DNA of 64,000 nt from NCBI GenBank assembly GCA_002844335.1, contig CP019154.1, positions 1,178,001 to 1,242,000 on the forward strand. The letters run 5' to 3'. A model generated the notes under the pieces. It worked only from the letters and a program-made list of their open reading frames with translations. It was not told the DNA's origin and ran no database searches. Source of the stretch: Haloarcula taiwanensis. GTDB taxonomy: Archaea > Halobacteriota > Halobacteria > Halobacteriales > Haloarculaceae. The translations under genes were made by a program, and so were the position numbers. Positions within the stretch are counted from its first letter, which is position 1; each line of letters begins with the position of its first letter. Positions 55,361 through 62,972 of this stretch are shown piece by piece.

Positions 55361-55945
55361 TCAATCGCCCGTGTCGTACTTATAGGTCGCTTCGTCGGGG
55401 TCGATGCCGAAGTCTTCGGGACCCTCCTCCGGCTCGGCCTCCTCGGATTCCCCGGCACTAGCCTGCTTGAACCGCGTGCGGAGGTGGCCGGGTACCTCGA
55501 ATCGGTCGACGGCCACCCGGAGCGGTACCGCGTCCGGCTGGGTGTTCTCCTGTTTGGTCGCGAGCCGGTCCCGAAGCGAGTCAGGGAGTTGCGCCGGCTC
55601 GAGGCGCTCGAAGCCGAACTGCGCGAGGAACTCCGAGGCGTTCGTCAGCGAGTAGACGGTGTCGAACCCTTCATCGCCCGCGTACTCGACTAGCCGCTCG
55701 ATGACGTGGGCACCGACGCCCTGATTGCGCCATTCGGGCAGGACACCGATGCTGGTCAGTTCACAAACCGGTTCGTCGCCGCCCTTGTGGATACGGATGC
55801 GGCCAAAGCCCGCCTTCTCGTGGCTCTCCTCGTCGATAGCGACAACGTAGTCCCGGGATCTGAAAGCCGTCTCGTCCAGCCCCATCTCCTCGATACGGTC
55901 GAGCAACCAGACTTCCTCGCGGTTTTTCGCATCCCGGACGTACAT
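55361..55945 (-). CDS. GNAT-family N-acetyltransferase with acidic C-terminal tail
   Basis: A 194-residue protein. The acetyl-CoA loop lies in TSIGVLPEWRNQGVGAHVIERL at about residues 84-105, the R/Q-x-x-G-x-G/A signature. YSLTNASEFLAQFGFERLEP is the usual strand 6-7 region. The last 50 residues are charged (EEAEPEEGPEDFGIDPDEA) and follow the fold. The substrate is unknown. It converges with the FKBP gene. Confidence 0.87.
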   Translation of the reverse strand: MYVRDAKNREEVWLLDRIEEMGLDETAFRSRDYVVAIDEESHEKAGFGRIRIHKGGDEPVCELTSIGVLPEWRNQGVGAHVIERLVEYAGDEGFDTVYSLTNASEFLAQFGFERLEPAQLPDSLRDRLATKQENTQPDAVPLRVAVDRFEVPGHLRTRFKQASAGESEEAEPEEGPEDFGIDPDEATYKYDTGD

Positions 55946-56016
55946 ACCTGAAAGTTAACTGCCGCAGTCAAAAGGGTTTGCGGCGTGGCTGACATGGGCT
56001 AACGAGGTGGCGGAGA

Positions 56017-56052
56017 GGCAATCACTAAGGCAATCCAACATGATTGATTGCC
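56017..56052. repeat. GGCAATC repeats directly before the HTH-10 paralogue 2 gene
   Basis: GGCAATC occurs at 56017-56023 and 56029-56035 as a 12-bp-spaced direct repeat, and its inverse GATTGCC at 56046-56052, one base before the ATG. The two inner copies form an inverted repeat with a 10-bp spacer. This is a candidate autoregulatory operator. Confidence 0.4.
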
Positions 56053-56053
56053 C

Positions 56054-56758
56054 ATGATATCGCTCGAGATGGACATGGTCCAGTACGACTGTCCGTACAT
56101 CGACACGACACGGGACTACGAGGTGTCGTTTCTGGCCAAACAGTGGGATTTTCACCCTGTCGAGCGAGAGCTTGAGACCCGGATCATGGTCAACGGGGCG
56201 GACCGGGAAGAGCTGGACCGGGGGCTGAACGCGCTCGAAGCACACGACCACATGGAGTCTTATCAGCTGCTCCGCCGGAAGGGCGATCTGGCGCTCATCC
56301 GCTCGCGCATCGATGAGACGAACGCGATGAGCGTCATCCGCGACCACAGCGGCTACATCACCGGGCCGTTCCGCATCCGGGATGGGTCGGAGATCTGGCA
56401 CGTCGGCTTCGATACCGAGCGCGTCGCCGAGGGGACCCTGTCGGAACTGGACCGGGACAACGACTACACGATCCGGTCCCGCGAGTCAGTCGACCTCGAA
56501 GATTACTACGACTTGCTACAGAACATCGATTCAGCGAAGCGGCTGGTCGATGGCTGTCGGGAACTATCGGACGTAGAACGAGATACGCTGGAGAAAGCCG
56601 TCGAAGGCGGCTACTTCGACACGCCCCGAGACGCCACCCTGTCGTCGCTCGCCGAGGAGTTCGGCGTCTCAAAGATGGCCATCTCAAAGAACCTCCGGCG
56701 GAGTCAGCGGAAGATACTCGACCGCGTCACGACGGCGATGAACGACGTGACGGAGTGA
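56054..56758 (+). CDS. HTH-10 (Bat-type) transcriptional regulator, paralogue 2
   Basis: A 234-residue regulator with the same layout as the protein at 23530-24234. The N-terminal sensor-like part begins MVQYDCPYIDTTRDYEVSF and contains GYITGPFRIRDGSEIWHVGF. The C-terminal HTH-10 domain has LSDVERDTLEKAVEGGYF and FGVSKMAISKNLRRSQRK. The gene converges with Liv operon 2, whose last gene ends 19 bp away. The paired placement of both paralogues makes it the likely regulator of that transporter. I use the ATG at 56054; an in-frame TTG at 56048 is less likely. Confidence 0.88.
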   Translation: MISLEMDMVQYDCPYIDTTRDYEVSFLAKQWDFHPVERELETRIMVNGADREELDRGLNALEAHDHMESYQLLRRKGDLALIRSRIDETNAMSVIRDHSGYITGPFRIRDGSEIWHVGFDTERVAEGTLSELDRDNDYTIRSRESVDLEDYYDLLQNIDSAKRLVDGCRELSDVERDTLEKAVEGGYFDTPRDATLSSLAEEFGVSKMAISKNLRRSQRKILDRVTTAMNDVTE

Positions 56759-56777
56759 AGGTAGTTGATATTTGCCG

Positions 56778-57515
56778 CTACTCCGCCCCGCTCCCCTGCA
56801 TCAGTTTCTGGATGTCTTCGTCGGCCGCTAGCTCTTCGGGGTCGCCGCTGGCGATGATATCTCCGCGCTCGATGACGTACAGGCGGTCCACGACTTCTGG
56901 GACGTGCGTGACGTTGGACTCCGCGATGAGAACCGCGATGCCTCGGTCGTTGATAGCCCGGATGTAGCGCTTGAGGCTCTCGACGACGACCGGAGCTAAT
57001 CCCTCCAGTGGTTCGTCGAGGATGAGCAAATCAGGCTGGAGCGCCAGCGCCCGGCCGATAGCGACCATTTTCGCCTGGCCGCCACTGAGGTTCTGGACCT
57101 TCGCGTTCCGGCGGTCATCGAGTTCGGTGAGCACGTCGTAGACGCTCTCGATAACTGCGTCCTCGTCGTCGATGGCGCGGGCCTCCCCGCTGGTCCATAT
57201 CGGGAGCCGGAAGTTCTCGTCGACAGTCATCCCGGTAAACAGCTTCCGGTCTTCGGGCTGATAGCCGATGCCTCGCTTGGGAATCAGCTCCGAGCGGATG
57301 CTGGTCAGCTCCTCGCCGCGAAATTTGACTGAGCCGCTCCAGACCGGTGTCAGACCCATGATACCGCGGAAGGTACTCGTCTTACCGGCTCCGTTGCGGC
57401 CAACGAGCCCGACCGCCTCGCCGGCGTTCACGTCGAGGTCGATGTCCTCGGTCACCTGGAACCCCTCGACGGCGGCGTTGAGGCCGCGAACGGACAGCAG
57501 CGAGTCGCTACTCAT
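56778..57515 (-). CDS. livF: ABC transporter ATP-binding protein, LivF type (operon 2)
   Basis: A 245-residue ATPase from the ATG at 57515, which overlaps the livG end by 8 bp. Walker A is GRNGAGKTST, the signature is NLSGGQAKMVAIGRAL, Walker B is LLILDEPLEGLAP, and the switch region is VLIAESNVTHVPEV, where the usual EQN reads ESN and the following His is kept. It is the last gene of the five-gene transporter operon 61716-56778. Confidence 0.92.
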   Translation of the reverse strand: MSSDSLLSVRGLNAAVEGFQVTEDIDLDVNAGEAVGLVGRNGAGKTSTFRGIMGLTPVWSGSVKFRGEELTSIRSELIPKRGIGYQPEDRKLFTGMTVDENFRLPIWTSGEARAIDDEDAVIESVYDVLTELDDRRNAKVQNLSGGQAKMVAIGRALALQPDLLILDEPLEGLAPVVVESLKRYIRAINDRGIAVLIAESNVTHVPEVVDRLYVIERGDIIASGDPEELAADEDIQKLMQGSGAE

Positions 57516-58263
57516 CCTCACCCACCCCAAGGAGGAGCCGCCGGAGTTCGTCGTCGGTTTCGAGCATCGTCGGCGGGCCGACCCCGTGGACTGCGCCCTG
57601 ATGGAGCGCGACGACGCGGTCGGCGTACTCCGTGACGATGTCCATGTCGTGCTCGATGGTGACCGTCGTGACGCCCTCGGCCCGGCCGACCTCGACAATG
57701 GTCTCGATGACGTACTCCTTCTCACGGGTCGACACCCCGGAGGTCGGCTCGTCGAGCAGGAGGTAATCCGGGTCGAGGCCGAACGACATCGCCACGTCGA
57801 GCAGTTTTCGGTCGCCGTGGGGGAGCTCTTCAGCGACGGTGTCGGCCGCGTCTTCTAGGCGGAACTTCTCGAGCAGTTCCTCGACCTGTGCCTCGACCTC
57901 CTCGTGACCGTCGGCCATCGAGAACAGGCTCCAGGTCTTGTCCCGTTCGGTCAGCACGACTGTTCGGAGGTTCTCCCGGACCGTCATCTCCTCAAACACC
58001 TTGACGACCTGAAAGCTCCGAGCGATACCGGCGTCGACGCGCCCGTTCGCCGACATCCCGGTGATGTCGTCGCCGTCGAGGACGATGGAGCCCTCATCCG
58101 GTGAGAGGAAGCCGGTGAGGAGGTTGATGAACGTCGTCTTCCCGGCCCCGTTCGGGCCGACGATGAAGACGAGTTCGCCTTCCTCCTTGCCGAATTCGAG
58201 CGTGATATCGTCCGTTGCGACCAGTTCACCGAAGGACTTCCGCAGATTGCGTGCTTCGAGCAT
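57508..58263 (-). CDS. livG: ABC transporter ATP-binding protein, LivG type (operon 2)
   Basis: A 251-residue ATPase. Walker A is GPNGAGKTTFINLLTG, the signature-type region is ELPHGDRKLLDVAMSFGLDP, Walker B is YLLLDEPTSGVS, and the switch is VTIEHDMDIV. The start at the ATG at 58263 (MLEARNLRKSFGE) is preferred over a start five codons upstream within the livM end. It pairs with LivF below it. Confidence 0.92.
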   Translation of the reverse strand: MLEARNLRKSFGELVATDDITLEFGKEEGELVFIVGPNGAGKTTFINLLTGFLSPDEGSIVLDGDDITGMSANGRVDAGIARSFQVVKVFEEMTVRENLRTVVLTERDKTWSLFSMADGHEEVEAQVEELLEKFRLEDAADTVAEELPHGDRKLLDVAMSFGLDPDYLLLDEPTSGVSTREKEYVIETIVEVGRAEGVTTVTIEHDMDIVTEYADRVVALHQGAVHGVGPPTMLETDDELRRLLLGVGEDE

Positions 58264-58264
58264 C

Positions 58265-59413
58265 TCAATCGACTCCAAAGAGGATTATCCGCAGGCTGGT
58301 CAGTGCCGCTGTCACCTTCCGTTCTATCGACTGCGCGGCGCTCCGGCCCCACGTCGACAGGATGGACGGTTCCCGGCGCAGTTCACTGAGCCGCGCGTTG
58401 ACGACACCGCCGGACCGGAGGGACCCGACGATGCCCCGTGGGAACCCATACACCAGTATCAGGAGCACCACGCCGGTCAGGAACTCGTAGTACTGGGTGA
58501 TGTCCTGCCCCACGTCCTGCAGGAATATGAGGACGACACCGCCGATGAGCGGGCCGACCAGCGTCCGGAACCCGCCCAGAATTGCCATGAACAGGATGTC
58601 GCCCGACCGGAGAAAAAACAGCGTCCCCTCCGGGCGGACGTACTGGCGGACGACGGCGTACAGCCCGCCCGCCACGCCGCCGTAGAGGCCCGAGATGACG
58701 AACGCGGCCCAGACGTACCGTCTGACCGGCAGGCCGATGAACCGCGCCCGGGTCCGCTCCTGCCCGATGGCGTCTAAGGCGTTGCGGAACGGCGACTGCG
58801 TGATGCGGTACATCACGAACAGGCCGACGAGGATGACGACCACTGTCAGGTAGTACGTCAGAATCTGGTACACATCGGGGCTGAACGCAGTCCCGAACAG
58901 AAGCGGCTGGTTCGCCGGCCCCGGCCGAATCGGAAGTCCGTCGCTCCCGCCGAGGGCGCTCTGTCCGAGCGCGATTGCGTAGAGGAGCTGTCCGAAGGCC
59001 AGCGTCAGGAGCGCGAAGTACAACCCCGTGTGTCGCAGCGACAGGACCCCGATGATGGCAGCCATCACCGTCGCGGCCGCGATGGCCCCGAGCAACAGCA
59101 GGCCGACGCTCTGGACGCCGGCATAGCGTGCGAGGACTGCAGTCGCGTACGCGCCGGTGCCGAAGAAGGCCGCGTGGCCAAACGATGTGAGCTTCGTATG
59201 GCGAAGCAGGAGATTCAGTCCGACTGCCGCGAAGCCGAACAACAGCCCCTGATGGATGACGCTGAGCTGGAGGCTATCTGAGAGGCTCGCGATGTCGGGG
59301 ATGAGGAACAGGAACACGACCCCGAAGACGAGAAAGGCTCCTTCCCGACGGGTCAGCTCAACCCCGAGGAAGCGGTACGCTGGCGTTCCGTCGCGGTCGA
59401 TGCGCTCAGGCAT
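58265..59413 (-). CDS. livM: ABC transporter permease, LivM type (operon 2)
   Basis: A 382-residue permease with about nine or ten helices. Family segments are GLNLLLRHTKLTSFGHAAFFGTGAY near residue 65 and AAFVISGLYGGVAGGLYAV near 240, then DILFMAILGGFRTLVGPLIGG. It starts at an ATG that overlaps the livH stop (TGATG). An N-terminal cytoplasmic stretch of about 25 residues precedes the first helix. Unlike the livM of operon 1, its start codon is ordinary. Confidence 0.93.
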   Translation of the reverse strand: MPERIDRDGTPAYRFLGVELTRREGAFLVFGVVFLFLIPDIASLSDSLQLSVIHQGLLFGFAAVGLNLLLRHTKLTSFGHAAFFGTGAYATAVLARYAGVQSVGLLLLGAIAAATVMAAIIGVLSLRHTGLYFALLTLAFGQLLYAIALGQSALGGSDGLPIRPGPANQPLLFGTAFSPDVYQILTYYLTVVVILVGLFVMYRITQSPFRNALDAIGQERTRARFIGLPVRRYVWAAFVISGLYGGVAGGLYAVVRQYVRPEGTLFFLRSGDILFMAILGGFRTLVGPLIGGVVLIFLQDVGQDITQYYEFLTGVVLLILVYGFPRGIVGSLRSGGVVNARLSELRREPSILSTWGRSAAQSIERKVTAALTSLRIILFGVD

Positions 59414-60357
59414 CACGCTGTCTCACCCCACGTTCCGAACAGGCCCTCTGGCTTGACCAGCAGGATGAGCGCCATGATTGCGAACGGGGCCGCGATTTCG
59501 CCGGGCGGGTACAGCGTAATCATCCAGCTCCGGATGACACCGACGAGGAGTGCGCCGACGAACGCGCCGCGGAGGCTTCCGAGGCCGCCGATGACGATGA
59601 CGACGAAGGAAAGCACGAGCGGATTGGTGCCCATCTCAAGCGTCGCCGCCGTCGGCGGGACGGCCATCGCGCCAGCGAACCCCGCGAGGAAGGCTCCGAG
59701 AGCGAACACGAGCGTGAACACGCGGTCGGTGCTGACGCCGATGGCAGTCGCCATCTCGCGGTCGATGGCCGTTGCTCTGATGATGCGCCCGGTCTTCGTG
59801 CGTTCGAAGAACCAGAACAGTCCCGCAACGACGGCCGTGCCGACGAAGATGACGAACACGTTGTAGGTCGGGTAGTTCAGCCCGACGAGTTCGCTCGTCG
59901 GGATTGTGTTGATAGCGCTGTAGACGGCGTCGGTCCGTATCGAGCTGTCCCCCCAGATGAACTTCTTCACGTCGAGGAGGATAAGCAAGAGAGCGAAGGT
60001 CAGAACCAGCTGGTACACCTGGTCGCGGTCGTAGATCTGGCGCAGGAACACCGCTTCAAAGAGGGTGCCGACGGGGAGGAGGATGGCCGCCGTCACCAGC
60101 ACGGCGGCGAGGACCGCGAGTATGAACACGGCGGTGCTGACGACGCCACCGCCCGGCGGGCCGACGATACCGATAAGAAACCCGAACACGCCGATGGCGG
60201 TGTACGCGCCCAGCGAGAACAGTTCTCCGTGGGCGAGGTTCAGGACATCCAGAATCCCCAGGATGACGGTCAGTCCCGAGGCGATCATGAACAGGATGAA
60301 CCCGAACTGGATGCCGTTGAGCGTCTGGACGAGCGCGGCTGTGGGTGTTACGGCCAT
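59413..60357 (-). CDS. livH: ABC transporter permease, LivH type (operon 2)
   Basis: A 314-residue permease. It contains GLTVILGILDVLNLAHGELFSLGAY near residue 30, REMATAIGVSTDRVFTLVFALG near 205, and VLSFVVIVIGGLGSLRGAFVGALLVG. It forms the pore with LivM. It begins 9 bp after the binding-protein stop and ends in a TGATG overlap with livM. Confidence 0.93.
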   Translation of the reverse strand: MAVTPTAALVQTLNGIQFGFILFMIASGLTVILGILDVLNLAHGELFSLGAYTAIGVFGFLIGIVGPPGGGVVSTAVFILAVLAAVLVTAAILLPVGTLFEAVFLRQIYDRDQVYQLVLTFALLLILLDVKKFIWGDSSIRTDAVYSAINTIPTSELVGLNYPTYNVFVIFVGTAVVAGLFWFFERTKTGRIIRATAIDREMATAIGVSTDRVFTLVFALGAFLAGFAGAMAVPPTAATLEMGTNPLVLSFVVIVIGGLGSLRGAFVGALLVGVIRSWMITLYPPGEIAAPFAIMALILLVKPEGLFGTWGETA

Positions 60358-60366
60358 GGCTCGGTA

Positions 60367-61716
60367 TCAGGCGCTCCAGCTGTCCAGCCAGTCGCTCCCG
60401 GTAACGCCCGGCGGCGGCGCTGTCTCGGTGGCGGCGTAGGTGTTCACGTCTTCGAGCCTGGCCGCGCCGAGATCGTCGTTGTACACCATCTGCCCGGCGA
60501 AGGAGTTCGACGCGCCCTGATGGTCCTCGGCGATGTTGTGGTAGCCGGCCGGTGTGAAGAAGCCGTGGCCCTCCAGAACCTGCGCGATCTGCTCCTGACT
60601 CGGGTAGGTGCCCAGCAGGTCGATGGCCTTCTCGACGGCCGTCGCCCAGGCGGTGACCGCCCCGTACCCGCTCATGTAGTGAGCCGTCGGGACCGTCACG
60701 CCATCCTGCTGTGTCGCGGCGTCGAACAGTTCGCGGCCGGGCTGCCAGTTCCCGAGCGCCGGCAGGCCCCAGTAGTAGTTGCGCGACCCGGAGTAGATGT
60801 CCGTCCCGGCCAGTGCATCGCCCGGCACGTCGCCGGCCGCGCTGTACAGCGTCGTGCCGAACACCGTCGTGTTCTCGAACATGTCGTTGGCGTTGGCCTG
60901 CCGGACGAACGTCGTCACGTCGCCGCCCCAGAGGCTAGAGAAGGTCACGTCCGGCTCTTCGTTGTTGATCGAGGTGATGTGATTCGACATGTCACTGGCC
61001 CCGAGTTCCGGGAATCCCTCGTAGACGATTTCGGCGTCCGTGAGCTTCTGAATGGCCTGTGTGAACACCCGCATCTCGTCCTCGCCGAAGGAGTAACCGG
61101 GGTTGACACCGGCGACGGTCGAGATGTTGTCAGCGCCGATGCGCTCGACGGCCTCGCGGGCCATCGTCACCACCTCCATGATGTCGTAGTTCTGGAAGCG
61201 GAAGGAGTAGGTCGGGTCGGTGACCGTCTCCTCGTAGAGCGTCGTCACCGTCCCGTCGGTCCCGACGTTGATGACCTCGTTTTTCTCGACTTCGGGGGCG
61301 ATCTGACTGTGCGTGCCACTGGAGATAGGACCGAAGGTGACCTCTTTCCCTTCCTCGATGAACTGGTTGTAGCTGTCAAGGGGATTTGACCCCTCGTTGA
61401 CCACGTCCAGTTCGATTTCTCGTTGCCCGCCGATGCCGCCCGCCTCGTTGATGCGCTGGACTGCGAGCTCGGCCCCGCGCTGGGCCTGAATCCCGAGGAC
61501 GCCCGGGGCGCCACGGGTGAACGTCAACAGCCCGGCCTGTATCGGTTCCTCGGAGATGCCGCCGCCGGACTGCCCGCCCTGGTCCGCCGTGTCGCTGTCG
61601 CTCAGCAACGTCGAGCAGCCAGCGAGCGCTGCGGCGACGGCCGAGCCGCCAATCGCGGAGAGCAGTTGTCGCCTGCCGATACCTTCGCTGTCATGGTCCG
61701 TTGTCGTTCGTTTCAT
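60367..61716 (-). CDS. Solute-binding lipoprotein of Liv-type ABC transporter 2
   Basis: A 449-residue Tat lipoprotein with RRQLLSAIGGSAVAAALAGC at the N-terminus (lipobox Cys34) and a Gly/Ser/Asp linker. The binding fold starts at IQAGLLTFTRGAPGVLGIQAQRGAELAVQRINEAGG (quoted from the segments GLLTFTRGAPGVLG and GAELAVQRINEAGG). It shares the fold with the protein at 24758-26170 but not a close sequence, so the two systems may take different substrates. It is the first gene of operon 2; the acyl-CoA-type genes across the divergent promoter suggest an organic acid. Confidence 0.88.
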   Translation of the reverse strand: MKRTTTDHDSEGIGRRQLLSAIGGSAVAAALAGCSTLLSDSDTADQGGQSGGGISEEPIQAGLLTFTRGAPGVLGIQAQRGAELAVQRINEAGGIGGQREIELDVVNEGSNPLDSYNQFIEEGKEVTFGPISSGTHSQIAPEVEKNEVINVGTDGTVTTLYEETVTDPTYSFRFQNYDIMEVVTMAREAVERIGADNISTVAGVNPGYSFGEDEMRVFTQAIQKLTDAEIVYEGFPELGASDMSNHITSINNEEPDVTFSSLWGGDVTTFVRQANANDMFENTTVFGTTLYSAAGDVPGDALAGTDIYSGSRNYYWGLPALGNWQPGRELFDAATQQDGVTVPTAHYMSGYGAVTAWATAVEKAIDLLGTYPSQEQIAQVLEGHGFFTPAGYHNIAEDHQGASNSFAGQMVYNDDLGAARLEDVNTYAATETAPPPGVTGSDWLDSWSA

Positions 61717-61824
61717 AGGTGTGTCCCAATACGCCCCGGACGAGTCCGGGGAAGCTGGTCACGCAGTGTGTGCCACGCTCACAGGGATAGCTGTTGATTC
61801 CGACGTAACCCCCGAATAACGAGA

Positions 61825-61840
61825 GGTTTACACGTAAACC
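61825..61840. promoter_or_regulatory. Operator-like palindrome between Liv operon 2 and the SDR gene
   Basis: GGTTTAC AC GTAAACC has perfect 7-bp arms around two bases, 108 bp before the binding-protein start and 123 bp before the SDR start. It is the clearest dyad in this 247-bp divergent promoter region. A TATA-like GTATACAT lies downstream of it toward the SDR gene. It is a candidate shared operator for both directions. Confidence 0.45.
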
Positions 61841-61963
61841 ACGGTAGCCGGCGAGACAGCGGAACGGCGTTCTCGCGCCGGACTGCGGGTCCGCCACAGC
61901 AGCCAGTCGGGTATACATGTCAACCCGCCCCTATTCGGACGTGTCTGGAGAACGTGTGACCGA

Positions 61964-62833
61964 ATGGCATCCAGCACCTCTCACGAACGGCTCGAAGTCG
62001 AGCCGATCGACGAGTCCTCGATCCTGTTCGTCGACGACGACCACTACACGAGCGACACCGTCTGTCTGGTGACCGGCGGCGGGTCGGGCATCGGGCGGGC
62101 GACGGCGCTGGCGATGGCCGCCAACGGGGTGACCGCCGTCGCGACGGACATCGACGCGGACGGCCTCGGCGAAGTCGCGGACACAGCGGCGGCCCTCGAC
62201 CTCGATGGGACCGTCGAGACAGTGACCGGCGACCTCGCGAATGATGCGGACATCGAGGCCATCGTCGAGACTGCGGCTTCTCACGGCACGGTTCGCTACC
62301 TCGCCAATATCGCCGGCCTCCAGCATATCGACGCCATCGAGGACTTCCCGATGGAGAAGTACGACCAGATGCACGACGTGATGTTGCGCGCCCCGCTCGC
62401 GCTGTCGAAACGCGTCATCCCTCACATCCGCCGGACCGACGACGGCGTCGGTGCCATCGGGAACATGGCGTCTGTTCACGGACACTACGTGACCTCGGAT
62501 AAGGTGGCCTACAACGTCTCGAAGTTCGGCCTGCGGGGGCTGACACAGTCAATCGCCGCCGAGGGCGGTGACGGGCTCCGCGGGTTCTCTATCAGCACCG
62601 GCTACGTCAAGACGCCGCTGGTCGTCGACCAGATCCCCGACACTGCCGAGCAACGAGGAATCAGCGTCGACGAGGTCATCGACGACGTGATGCTGGGACA
62701 GGCCCGGGTCAAGGAGATGATGGACCCCATCGACGTGGCGAACCTCTTCGTGTTTGGCTTCTCGGCCCACGCCGACCATCTCAACGGCGGGGACCTGCTG
62801 TTCGACGGCGGCATGACAAAGACGTACGAGTGA
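61964..62833 (+). CDS. Short-chain dehydrogenase, 3-hydroxybutyrate dehydrogenase-like
   Basis: A 289-residue SDR. After an unusual N-terminal extension of about 33 residues (EVEPIDESSILFVDDDHYT) the cofactor motif is TGGGSGIGRA, followed by the catalytic Ser in NMASVHGHYV and YNVSKFG (Tyr and Lys). The later part, STGYVKTPLVVDQIPDTAEQ, resembles D-3-hydroxybutyrate dehydrogenases. A distinctive feature is the ending GDLLFDGGMTKTY. It lies between the Liv operon promoter and the acetyl-CoA synthetase-like gene, which suggests a role in short-chain hydroxy- or keto-acid use. Substrate is inferred. Confidence 0.85.
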   Translation: MASSTSHERLEVEPIDESSILFVDDDHYTSDTVCLVTGGGSGIGRATALAMAANGVTAVATDIDADGLGEVADTAAALDLDGTVETVTGDLANDADIEAIVETAASHGTVRYLANIAGLQHIDAIEDFPMEKYDQMHDVMLRAPLALSKRVIPHIRRTDDGVGAIGNMASVHGHYVTSDKVAYNVSKFGLRGLTQSIAAEGGDGLRGFSISTGYVKTPLVVDQIPDTAEQRGISVDEVIDDVMLGQARVKEMMDPIDVANLFVFGFSAHADHLNGGDLLFDGGMTKTYE

Positions 62834-62972
62834 GACAATGACGTGAGTAGCTGACCGGCCCCTGTGTCACACGGGCGGTGCGGAACCGGACTACCCGACC
62901 GGCCCAGTAACGCGTGCCGGGCGGCGGTACCAGTTTATACCAGACGACCAAACACTACGGAATACTGACGCA

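Noticed and set aside
62834-62972. Gap between the SDR and acetyl-CoA synthetase-like genes
   Set aside because: I looked for a small gene or dyad here and found only short GC-rich partial repeats without a frame or a clear TATA box.
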